64,000 nucleotides of DNA, from the NCBI GenBank assembly GCA_031771865.1, contig JASISA010000007.1, forward strand, positions 1 through 64,000. The letters run 5' to 3'. Under the pieces are notes generated by a model, which had not been told where the DNA came from, made no database searches, and was given only the letters and a program-made list of their open reading frames with translations. A program made the translations under genes and the position numbers. Positions within the stretch are counted from its first letter, which is position 1; the number at the start of each line of letters is the position of its first letter. The stretch comes from Nothophaeocryptopus gaeumannii (Eukaryota; Ascomycota; Dothideomycetes; Mycosphaerellales; Mycosphaerellaceae). Positions 35,001-43,241 of this stretch are shown here, one piece after another.

Positions 35001-35828
35001 TCTCATTTATCTTCCGGAAATCTATACAAAGTCGAAGGCCTCCTCCCGGTTTCTTTACAAACAAGACAGGGGAGGCGACTGGCGAGCTAGGCCGGATGAA
35101 CCCCTTCCGTAGGTTCTCGTGAAGCCACTCGCGGAGAGCCTGGAGCTCGTCGGGACATAGCATATAACGGGCCAAATGGTAGCTCTTTCCCCGGTAAGAG
35201 CTTAATGTTATGATCGTACGGACGGTGCGGCGGTAACTGATTAGCTAGCTTCGGCGAGAACACTTCTTGGTACTTTGAGAAACAGGAGGGTGGTGAGAGT
35301 CGATTTCGGCGACCTCTTCAGCGTCGAGGATTGTCTGGAGGTCCTCGATAGTAGTAACATGAATCTTGTATCCCTTATCTCGGTATCGCGGGGCGGCGTA
35401 TTCTCGGAGAGCATTAAAGAGATAGTTGAAATATCGACCTTTGGGTAGTCTCGGGGACCTTTTCCATAAAGAGGCGGACTTGGCATGGGGCTTGCGGGAT
35501 TACGTAGAATGGCAGAACTGGCTTGTAAGGATAGTAGTCCTCTTTCGAAATTCCAAGAGGGATTATGGCGTTCTAGCCACGGCATCCCTAGAAGGATAGG
35601 GTAGGCCCCTACTTCTCCGATAGGTAAGACAACGTTTTCCTCGACATGGTCGCCTATCCGTAGGTTTACCCGCGTAGCGTAGCGGATTGTCTGCGAGCGC
35701 TGAATATCGGCTGGACGGGTATCTGGGAGCGGGCAGTCGCGGACAAGATGGCCGGGTTTATGACAGCGAAAGCAAGCGCCCGTTTCCTTATCCGTTTTCT
35801 GAGTACGACGGGTATAGTCAAGTTCCAT
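32074..35828 (-). pseudogene. Gypsy Pol: CCHC knuckle, protease, RT, RNase H, integrase, chromodomain
   Basis: In order on the minus strand: zinc knuckle CFRCHKPGHLVRDC (about 35732-35773); protease region with LPIGEVGAYPILLGMPWLER; RT with LFVKKPGGGLRLCIDFRKIN (about 35016-35075) and active-site box AYLDDILIYSK (about 34700-34735); RNase H with VETDASDYVSAGVLSQYDDA (about 34231-34290); integrase zinc site with RLCHDTPAAGHPGR and CHTCLRTKPS (33290-33420) and core motif AYHPQTDGQTER (about 32930); C-terminal chromodomain RYVVKWKGYD. Frame breaks at about 34920, 34760, 34100 and 33340 are each explained by a missing single base. The domain order defines a chromovirus. Confidence 0.85.
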
Positions 35829-35849
35829 AGGATCTCCTCCGGATTTTCT

Positions 35850-36677
35850 TTAGTAACTGCAGCGTAGGTATCCTTCTTCGAGTCGTTGGGTAAGTAGCAG
35901 GTTTCGGCGGGGTAGGGCCAGTAGCTTTCGAGTAAAACTTCGAGTCGTTCTCAGTATCTGTAGGTGAGCTCGAAGAGAGTTGAAGTCAGTACGGTCCGGC
36001 GGCGGGCGGTATTTGAGCATATCGTGGAGCTCCTTATTAACAGATAGCTCGAGTAGCGTTGCGAGGTTGTCCTGGGGAGTCTCTCCCTCAAGAGCCAGGC
36101 GTTGGAATTCAGCGATAAAGGTTCCGAAATCCTTATTAGTTTGACGGTAAGCGAAGAGCTTATTTCGAGCATTAAGCGCGCGGTTCGGGTCGCCAAAGGC
36201 TTCGTCTAATATTCGTAGGATTCCTTCAAAGTCGGTAGGTCGAGAGGTATCGGAGCGCATGTACAGGTCGACTTGTTTATAAGCAAGGCCGGCGAGGCGG
36301 TTCTGGACGTAGGCAAGACGAGAGACAGCAGTAGGGTATCGGTCGCGGTTTACTTCCATCTTCTGGCGGATCTGAGTATCGAAGCGCTGAAGATCATCTC
36401 TTTCTCCGGAGAACTTGTCAGGATCAGGTAGTCTCTCGGATCTCGTAGTCGGAACAGTGACCGTAGGGGTAAGCGTAGAAGGTTCGACGATAGGTTCGGA
36501 GGGTTCGGACGAAGGAGTCTTCTCGGTCGAGGCAATCGGGTAGCGTCTCTCGGCCTCGCGAATACGGTCGGCTTCTTCGCGTTGGAAATCGATAACGGCA
36601 GTAAGACGGGTAATCTGGGTCTGGGAGGAAGCATTCTCAGCCTCTTGGTCGCTTAGCTTCTCAGCGACCGAAGACAT
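35850..36677 (-). pseudogene. Gypsy Gag
   Basis: Coiled-coil-rich start (EKLSDQEAENASSQTQITRL), a proline/threonine linker, and a retrotransposon Gag core (DPDKFSGERDDLQRFDTQIR; FGTFIAEFQRLALEGETPQD). A TAA at 35850 ends it in the same frame as the downstream zinc-knuckle part. TAA could come from CAA. The stretch just before the stop looks shifted, so a compensating pair of indels is possible. Confidence 0.8.
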
Positions 36678-36820
36678 CCAGGTAACGGCAGATTGAGCGA
36701 AGAGAGCCCAGGCTTCAGGGTGGGCAGTTACGCTCTGCAGGAACTCCTCCTACTATCCGTAAGGATAGGGGGAGTTGGGTAGGACATCGTGAATAGCACC
36801 TAAGGGTAGGCGCTACGTAG

Positions 36821-37136
36821 TGTCACGGGCCGGAGTCGGGAAGTAGGTTGCTAATCACAAACGGTACAGGGAGCTACGGACAGGTTGGATAGACACTGTA
36901 TTAACCATATAGGTCAATCCTATTGACAGGACGTAGCGCAAAGAGTCGAAGACCGGATCTTTGCGCGTCGAGAAGAAACTCTTCTCCGGGTCTTGGCAGA
37001 GTCACGTGGCTCTGTCACATGATGCTAGTCGAGCCCCGAGGCTCGGCCGAAGTTCATCCGGATGCTTGGTACACTACCAAGCATCCAAACCACGTGCATC
37101 CAGGTGTTCAGGTGTCACCGGGCCACGCCCGTGACA
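36821..37136 (-). repeat. 5' LTR of the gypsy chromovirus (316 bp)
   Basis: Full-length LTR. It includes the inverted repeat GGATGCTTGGTA / TACCAAGCATCC (about 37059-37085) whose centre is deleted in the partner LTR. It is identical to the solo LTR at 48846-49161. Confidence 0.95.
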
Positions 37137-38115
37137 ATATCGTAGTTATTAGTTTCCTAGCCTTCCCTATTTTATAGCCTAGTAGGTACGAAACTACTAT
37201 ATCTATAAATAGATAAAGCCCTTCTAAGAGGCTTATTAAGGATAGCTTCGACTACTAGAGGTTCCGTAACGATAGTAGACCGATATCGCGATAGACTACG
37301 TAGGACTACTCCTACTAAGTACCTTCCTAGGTATTACCTAGTAGTATCTTTTAGTAGTTACTAATCGCCTATTAAAGATAAGATACTTCCTACCTATAAC
37401 TAGATAAACTACTAAAGAAGCTTCTAACGCCTTCTACTAGTATATATAGAAGTTATATAGTACGCTAGAATAATAAGTCTCTAACTACGGCTCGTAATAG
37501 CTCTTAGAGTTCTAGACTTACCTTATAAATAGACTAGGTATAAAGTCCTAGCTATCTACTATATACTACCTAGAGACTAATAGGTAATCGGAACGTAATA
37601 TCTAGTCTTTAACCTACTACCTTTAGGGATTTGTAAACTACCTTTAGAACGATTAGGTATAGTACCTACCTACTACGGAGTTTACTACGAATAATATAGA
37701 CTTAGTAACTATAGGTATCTCGCTATTCTTAGCGAACTATAGGTAGTATCTACGGATAGGAATCGAGGAAGTAACTAGCTAATAGGATACGCTACCCTAA
37801 GTCGACGACCTAGTCGAAAAGATAAAATAACTCGACGAGTACTTATACGAATCGATACTAGTCTCGCAAGTATAATACGAAGGTATAGTAAACTAATACT
37901 ACTATCTAGCTAAGAGATACTAAGAAGGGGACCTCGTCTACCTAAATATAGAGTATATACGTATATACTAACTATTAGCTAAGCTTAATAACTTTACCTT
38001 AAGGCCCTTCCTAGTTATTAAGGTCTATAAATCGAACCCGCTCGTTATTAAACTCGAACTTCTACCTAGAATAAATATTTTCCTAGTATTCTATATTAAT
38101 CTACTTCGTCGAGCT
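37137..38115 (+). pseudogene. RIP-destroyed gypsy chromovirus, integrase part (left piece)
   Basis: Extremely AT- and TpA-rich. Near its right end the plus strand still reads GDLVYLNIEYIRI and KLELLPRINIFLVFYINLLR, the usual end of a gypsy integrase, with many stops. The frame continues exactly on the far side of the 8.5-kb hAT (46624). This piece was therefore joined to 46624-46995 before that insertion. Confidence 0.75.
38108..38115. repeat. Left target-site duplication GTCGAGCT
   Basis: Eight bases identical to 46616-46623, directly abutting the inverted repeats of the 8.5-kb hAT. Confidence 0.92.
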
Positions 38116-38133
38116 TAGACGTCACACTGGGTT
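38116..38133 (+). repeat. Left terminal inverted repeat of the 8.5-kb hAT
   Basis: TAGACGTCACACTGGGTT; 16 of 18 bases match the reverse complement of 46598-46615. Confidence 0.9.
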
Positions 38134-38162
38134 TGGTTGGGTACCTGTTCAGGTTGAAAATG

Positions 38163-38192
38163 ACCTGTTACCCTGAAAGTCAGGTAACAGGT
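38163..38192. repeat. Subterminal hairpin in the 8.5-kb hAT
   Basis: ACCTGTTACC (38163-38172) and GGTAACAGGT (38183-38192) form a perfect 10-bp stem with a 10-base loop. Related CAGGTT/AACCTG sequences occur near both ends. Possible transposase contact region. Confidence 0.7.
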
Positions 38193-38344
38193 TAGATTTG
38201 GCAGGTTTAGCGGGTTACCTACAAAGTCACGTATATGATTGAGTACATCGTACGAAAGTGGGTTGAGTGTTGGGTACCCGCAGAATATTACACGTATACC
38301 CGCACGAAACCCGCTATCTCGAAGACCAAAACGAAAGTACAAAA

Positions 38345-38369
38345 TGCCGACCACGCTCTGCCGACCACG
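38345..38369 (+). repeat. Motif cluster 1 (left subterminal)
   Basis: Two TGCCGACCACG copies at 38345 and 38359, period 14 bp, between the left end and the 3' end of H3 gene A. Confidence 0.9.
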
Positions 38370-38586
38370 ATTCTACGGATAAGCACTGTACGTAAGACTT
38401 CTTATAGATAGACATAGGCTCCTTAGAAAACACGCTCCATTCTTTATTCGAAAGCTATTACAAAAGGCTCATTTTCATTAGAGCTAGCAGTGGGTATCTT
38501 CCAGTAACGCCCCTATACCATTGCAAATCATCGTTGTCGATCTCTCGATCGAAGCTCGTCATCATCATCATCATCCTTACACGTTA

Positions 38587-39255
38587 TTATCCCGAAGGCT
38601 CTCCGAAAATGTAGATATTCCATCTATTCATCAAGCGCACGACCAACTGGATATCCTTCTGCTGAATGGTAACACGCTTGGCGTGGATCGCTGCGAGGTT
38701 CGAATCTAATACTTATTAGTACAGCCTCTCATGAAATGAAATCATCGAGTCTTACCTTCAAACAGCCGCACTAAAGCTGCCTCAGCTGCTTCTTGCAGAC
38801 AGCGGAGTGCCTCCTTCTGGAAGCGAATCTCAGTGGGGAGGCAGTACCTGAGGGTGTCGAGGTCGTGAGTAATCTCTCGGCATAGGCGAGCGAATGGGCT
38901 GAAGCTCAGCAAGAGGTCGGTCGACTTCTGGTAGAATCTGATCTCGCGGAGCGCATTATCTTTCACAGCTGTTAGTATCTGCCGACCACATTCTGCCGAC
39001 CACGAAATACGTACTGCCTTTCTTAACCCTTCTCAAAGAGGGTCTCGCATTTCCCTCATCATCCTTGTTTACATGCTTCTTCCAGAGCGACGGTTTTCCT
39101 CGGCGACTCGTACCAACACTCTGCAGCTCTCTTCTCAATGACAGGGTCTTCTTCATCTCTGCAGGTCTCTTGCTAGTCTTCTTGGCCTTAGGCGCCTTCG
39201 ATGCACGGTTGGGGTCGTTGCGGCCGAGGCCGCCAGTGTTCTTGGTGCGCGCCAT
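38587..39255 (-). CDS. Histone H3-like protein A, three exons, 190 aa, transposon-encoded
   Basis: Exons 39255-39015, 38968-38756, 38705-38587; introns 38969-39014 (46 bp, holding motif cluster 2) and 38706-38755 (50 bp). Phases agree and the total is 573 nt. The N-terminus is MARTKNTGG, copying the first five residues of H3 (with Lys4) but then diverging: no ARKS. A longer basic tail follows. The histone fold is clear: splicing of intron 1 creates GTV before ALREIRFYQKSTDLL (alpha-N), then FARLCREITHDLD (alpha-1), an enlarged loop 1 (seven residues longer than H3), IRFQKEALRCLQEAAEAALV (alpha-2), SNLAAIHAKRVTIQQKDIQL (loop 2/alpha-3). Loop 1 insertion recalls CENP-A. All frames intact, so probably functional. 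Confidence 0.9.
38980..39004 (+). repeat. Motif cluster 2 (inside H3-A intron 1)
   Basis: TGCCGACCACA at 38980 and TGCCGACCACG at 38994, period 14. It fills most of a 46-bp intron. Confidence 0.9.
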
Positions 39256-39601
39256 ACTAATTTCCATGGTCAGCACTAGCGCATCCTTCGACGGCGCCAC
39301 CAAAACTCACATTTCTTCGATTGTGATACTGAAAGATCCGAGGCTTTTATGCGAGAATACGTGCGAAAGCGGTCGGCGCAGGGGCGCGGGCGCGGGCGCG
39401 GGCGAGCGGAAGTGGTGGTGATGGTGTTGAAGGTGGAGGGTTCGGCGATGTTGTTTGTTTACAGCGGCGGCGGCGAAGTTGTAAGCGAAGCCGCAAACCT
39501 CACCCGTGACGTCACGGAGCTCACCTTCACTGCCTGAGGCAGAGGTGAGGTTTGCGGCCTAGATGAGAAGCCTGAGGCCCTAAGGAGTAGCAGCAGCGCT
39601 G

Positions 39602-39626
39602 CGTGGTCGGCAGATCGTGGTCGGCA
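39602..39626 (-). repeat. Motif cluster 3 (between H3-A and H3-B)
   Basis: CGTGGTCGGCA at 39602 and 39616 (reverse orientation), period 14, upstream of H3-A and downstream of H3-B. Confidence 0.9.
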
Positions 39627-39710
39627 GCAATCTCTTGGCTAAATTAGTAAGTCAAACTCTGAAAGTTAAAGCAGATACAAGGAAGGTTACCTGTATACCC
39701 CAAATTTCCC

Positions 39711-40250
39711 CTAGAATGTGATACCGAACGTGCGACGGAAATGAGCCGCAAGTTTCATGTCCTTTTGCTGTAGTGTTACTCTTTTTGCGTGAATCGCGCA
39801 TAGATTCGCGTTCTCAAACTCGGAAACCAGCATCGCTTCCGCAGCTTCTTGAAGAGCCTCTATCGCAGAGGCTTGAAATCGAAGGCCTGTCTGAAAAGTA
39901 AGAGTAATCTCTCGCACTAGCCGTTGAAATACTGTCTTTGACAGAAGTAGCTGTGTGGACTTCTGAAATTTCTTAATCTCGCGAAGTGCAACTGTGCCTG
40001 GTTTAAATCGAAATGCTTTTTTGCGGCTTGGGCCTTTTGGATTCTTTCTTCGAGCTAGCGCCGCGCGTGTCTGGCCGCTTCTTGTAGCAACCTTTGTAGC
40101 GATTCCGCCCCTACGGCGACGTGATCGGTTCACATGAGAGGGCGGATGGCTTGATGACGCATTGCCGGTAATGTTGTCCATCGTTGGGGGCGATGAAGGG
40201 GGAAGTGAGCCTTCCGGTGACGACGACGCGTATGGAAAGGCAGCTACCAT
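39711..40250 (-). CDS. Histone H3-like protein B, intronless, 156-179 aa, transposon-encoded
   Basis: Candidate ATGs in one open frame are at 40250 (MVAAFPYASSS) and 40181 (MDNITGNASSS); the second gives 156 aa and a typical short tail. Basic tail (NRSRRRRGGIATKVATRSGQ; ARRKNPKGPSRKK) leads into a complete histone fold: FKPGTVALREIKKFQKSTQ (alpha-N), VFQRLVREITLTFQTGLRFQ (alpha-1/loop 1 of ordinary H3 length), ALQEAAEAMLVSEFENANL (alpha-2), CAIHAKRVTLQQKDMKLAA (loop 2/alpha-3). It is closer to canonical H3 in the core than A, but the tail has no H3 modification motifs. Uninterrupted. Chaperone and deposition site unknown. Confidence 0.88.
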   Translation of the reverse strand: MVAAFPYASSSPEGSLPPSSPPTMDNITGNASSSHPPSHVNRSRRRRGGIATKVATRSGQTRAALARRKNPKGPSRKKAFRFKPGTVALREIKKFQKSTQLLLSKTVFQRLVREITLTFQTGLRFQASAIEALQEAAEAMLVSEFENANLCAIHAKRVTLQQKDMKLAAHFRRTFGITF

Positions 40251-40677
40251 AGGGATATGCAAAGTGAGAGCTCGAGGTGCATGGTGTGAAAGAGAAAGCA
40301 AGGGGGAAAGATGCATACTAAGATTAAGAATCACAGCAAAAGCGGGCCTACTAACCGAAGTTGGACCTGATCAGCGGTAGAAACATTCGTATAACCCTAA
40401 GGTCGTGCCGAGGGATACATCTCAATTGGATTAATTGGATTTTCGTACGCCTAACCGGCGATGCAGTGGCATAGTCGTTTGAAGCAGTGTCGAGAGATTA
40501 TTCACAGGAAGTTTCGTAGCCTAAGGGGATGCAGACGTACCAGTGTTCAGATAAAGGACGTTTCAAGAATATCTCTAAATAGAAAACATACATGTGAGCG
40601 TAAATCACCTTTATGCGTCTCCGATCTACCGTAGATAACCAAGCCGTCCGATAGAACGCCGGGATACTAAGAAATAA

Positions 40678-40701
40678 TGCCGACCACGCATGCCGACCAC
40701 G
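40678..40701 (+). repeat. Motif cluster 4 (intergenic)
   Basis: TGCCGACCACG at 40678 and 40691, period 13, the only pair not spaced by 14. Confidence 0.9.
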
Positions 40702-40883
40702 AAACGAAAAGTGAGCCCGCCTCACCTAGCGTCACGTAATGGAAATAATGCCGACATCGGCAAGCGTAATCTCCTTACATACATTTTGAGAGGTGAACTA
40801 AACTCACATGCCGACTTTCTCTGTTCTATCTCGAACGACTATGCCGTCCGATGGAAATTAGGGATTGCATTTTATCTACTTCG

Positions 40884-40991
40884 TGTCTCGGGCGGGGCTC
40901 GGCCGAAGTGTATCCGGATCCTTGGTAGCGTACCAAGGATCAAGACACGTGTATTCAAATACTGAGGTATCACCGAGTAGCGCTCGTGACA
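40884..40991 (-). repeat. Diverged partial LTR inside the 8.5-kb hAT
   Basis: Shares GGCTCGGCCGAAG, ATCCGGAT-CTTGGTA...TACCAAG-ATC and a final CGTGACA with the gypsy LTRs of this window, but with many differences. Only the distal part of an LTR is present. It is an older relative captured by, or inserted in, the hAT. Confidence 0.75.
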
Positions 40992-41114
40992 CTGTGCCTA
41001 AGAGAAGGGCCAGGAGGCGGGCTTACACGTGAGAATGCTAAACATTCGGCGTTTCTCCGCGGGCTTGCGACCGACCCTGCTGTCCAATAGTCCTTCGATT
41101 GATTATTTTCAGCA

Positions 41115-41139
41115 CGCCGACCACGAGATGCCGACCACA
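41115..41139 (+). repeat. Motif cluster 5 (intergenic)
   Basis: CGCCGACCACG at 41115 and TGCCGACCACA at 41129, period 14, upstream of the unknown plus-strand gene. Confidence 0.88.
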
Positions 41140-41562
41140 AATTTCTCAGAACGCGCACCTGCCTTTGCTGGTTCACATAACTGCCTAAGGCGCTGATTGG
41201 TGCACGTCGTTACTTGGCAACCGTTGCCAGGTGACATTATCCTCCTAGTAACGGTGACGTCGACACAAAACCACAAACAAACTCCTCGGATCTCGTCAAG
41301 CCCTGTAAGCTGAAACAACGCTTCGCAGGCTGTATCACACTCACGCACAGGCATCCATTCCTTCGGCGCTCAGCTCACTATATTAGGTAAGGCGGCATGG
41401 GACTACTAGGCCTAATGCTGGCTTGTTCAATGGAGTCTATACTAATCTCGGTAGTCGCAGTCGCGCGTACGCCAGCCGCCTCAGCTTCTCACACAAGCAC
41501 TCGCTCCACCCGCGCCTCGAACTCACATCCTCATTTCGCACGACCCCCTCCACGCCCCGACC

Positions 41563-42978
41563 ATGGCGAAACGCAAAGCAGATGTGACCGAGAGTCTCGA
41601 AGCCAAGCGCGCTCGCCTTGGTGGAAATGCGAAAGCTCTCGAACAGTACTCACTAAACCCGAACACGATCCGTGACCGGGAGCGTGTGCAGAATTTGAGC
41701 GATGAACGGCAAAACGAGCGCAAGGAGAAAAAGGCCTTCAATGAGGCATTCCGACGTTTTAGAAAAGAAGATTAAAGAGATGGATGATAATTGGGCTTTG
41801 CTAGACCCGCAGACTCAAAAAGAGCGCATTGCGCAGTGGAAGACAACGTTCGAGCGGAACCGCGAGATTAGCGCGTAAGCTATTCCGTGGTCGGCAAAGC
41901 CTAGTCGGCAAATTGCTAACTTTGTTGTAGTACGAAAGAAGCTAAGGCCGGCCGCATCGTTCCCATCCTTGGAGGCAAGACACCCCAGCAGATCGCAAGA
42001 GATGATGAGGAAGGTTGGTTCTACGATGCTGGTGTGAAGCTGAACCCCAAGCTACGATCGGAGGAGGAATGGGAAATTCAGCCGCTTCTCCCTAGGGAGA
42101 TTATTACCAACGGCGACCAACCAAGCGACGCCGTTCGAGAACAGATGCAGAAGACTGAATTCGAGGCATACAAGGATCGACAGATGCGCGACCGTATTGG
42201 GCCTGAGCTGACTCGGATTAATGCTGAGCATTCCATGTTCTCGGCGCTGCACTCTTACTGGTACCACGCCATTAGCCGCTACCACAGCAAGATGCGCGTC
42301 CTTCGGTGGCTGGCACCTATGTCGGTCGATGATTTCTGTCGCGCAATCTCCTCATCAAAGGCAGGCGGTCTCTTCTTCTCGCGGCGCGCTCGCAAATTAG
42401 TGTCGCGCTCCGTTCTCAAGGTATGAAGATTTCCTCTACTAAGCGTGGTCGGCATTCCGTGGTCGGCAATTGCTAACATATCGAAAAAGGCCTGCATCAA
42501 CGGACAGCGCCTGCCACTGCCGCACGAGATTTTCGGAGAGGCTGAGAGAGCCGTGCTGAGGAACTTGATAATGTGGGACCGGCCTACTAAGAATGAGTGG
42601 AAGAGGGGCTGGCCTGGTCCGGCCTGGCTTTGGCCGCAAGATTACGATTTTCATGCTAAAGGTTTTGTAATGCCCGAGCGTCAGCAGAGTGCTGCAGAGG
42701 CTGAGGCGTTGTACAACATCTTCGTTGTGAAAAAGGAGGTCGCGGAAGTGGAGATGGGTCGTGCGTGCTCTGTGCAATTCTTGATGGAGGAATTTGCCGG
42801 CTTTGAGAAGATGACCTTCCTGGCGCACGGTCTACTTGGTTTGATTGATTGCTCTAAGAGCGATCGCTTGGAGCTAATGCGGACGATCACGCACTGGGGC
42901 CGTTCGGATCAAGAGGTCGAGACGAACTTCCCTGACGTTCTGCGAGGTCAAGCCAACGAGGAAGGTGACGAGTCGTGA
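41563..42978 (+). CDS. Unknown multi-exon protein of the 8.5-kb hAT, about 430 aa
   Basis: Starts MAKRKADVTESLEAKRARLG, with a likely nuclear signal. The first frame stops at 41773; a one-base shift near 41750 continues as LEKKIKEMDDNWALLDPQTQ. Then intron 41875-41930 (56 bp, motif cluster 6), exon 41931-42420 (TKEAKAGRIVPILGGKTPQQ; WLAPMSVDDFCRAISSSKAG), intron 42421-42489 (69 bp, motif cluster 7), last exon 42490-42978 (ACINGQRLPLPHEIFGEAER; GPAWLWPQDYDFHAKGFVMP). Both introns join in phase. No family recognised. A second transposon-encoded factor acting with the transposase, as in two-gene hAT/CACTA/Mutator elements, is possible but not shown. Confidence 0.7.
41886..41910 (-). repeat. Motif cluster 6 (inside intron of the unknown gene)
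   Basis: CGTGGTCGGCA at 41886 and a degraded CCTAGTCGGCA at 41900, period 14, within intron 41875-41930. Confidence 0.88.
42444..42468 (-). repeat. Motif cluster 7 (inside second intron of the unknown gene)
   Basis: CGTGGTCGGCA at 42444 and 42458, period 14, within intron 42421-42489. Confidence 0.9.
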
Positions 42979-43241
42979 ACTATGCATAAGATGTTGCTGA
43001 ATTAGGCTTCGATAGACCTAGCGCAACGCCTAAGACATTGCCCCTACTCCTCTTCGTTTTCTTTTCTTTCGCTAACTTCTCTAGGTAGATGCGTGACAAT
43101 CGCTAAAGGAGTACTGCTGTTGCGATGAGAGCCGCGAGAGAGAGTCGAGAGTACTTAACTCTTAAGATACTCAAGAAATCGAGCGGGTAACCCAACAATT
43201 CTACCTGTCTTTACTCCGATCTACGCATTCTATTCTTATCG

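Larger units (their letters stand above)
31598..37136 (-). mobile_element. Ty3/gypsy chromovirus with two LTRs, 5.5 kb, not RIP-mutated
   Basis: A complete LTR retrotransposon on the minus strand: 316-bp LTR (36821-37136), gag, protease, reverse transcriptase, RNase H, integrase, chromodomain, second LTR (31598-31903). ATAT flanks both outer ends (31594-31597 and 37137-37140), a probable target duplication. The LTRs are identical over all 306 shared bases, which indicates recent insertion. Inside, single-base frame breaks and an in-frame stop interrupt the polyprotein. The element lies in an older AT-rich RIP-destroyed gypsy. Confidence 0.9.
40251..41562. other. Non-coding middle of the 8.5-kb hAT (divergent promoter region)
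   Basis: Lies between the minus-strand H3 genes and the plus-strand genes, so it should contain divergent promoters. No gene recognised. It holds motif clusters 4 and 5 and a diverged LTR remnant (40884-40991). Confidence 0.5.

Noticed and set aside
41684..41763. Intron explaining the frame break in the unknown hAT gene
   Set aside because: Candidate GTGTGC...TTTTAG has no branch-like sequence and lacks the motif found in the gene's other introns; a one-base indel is simpler.
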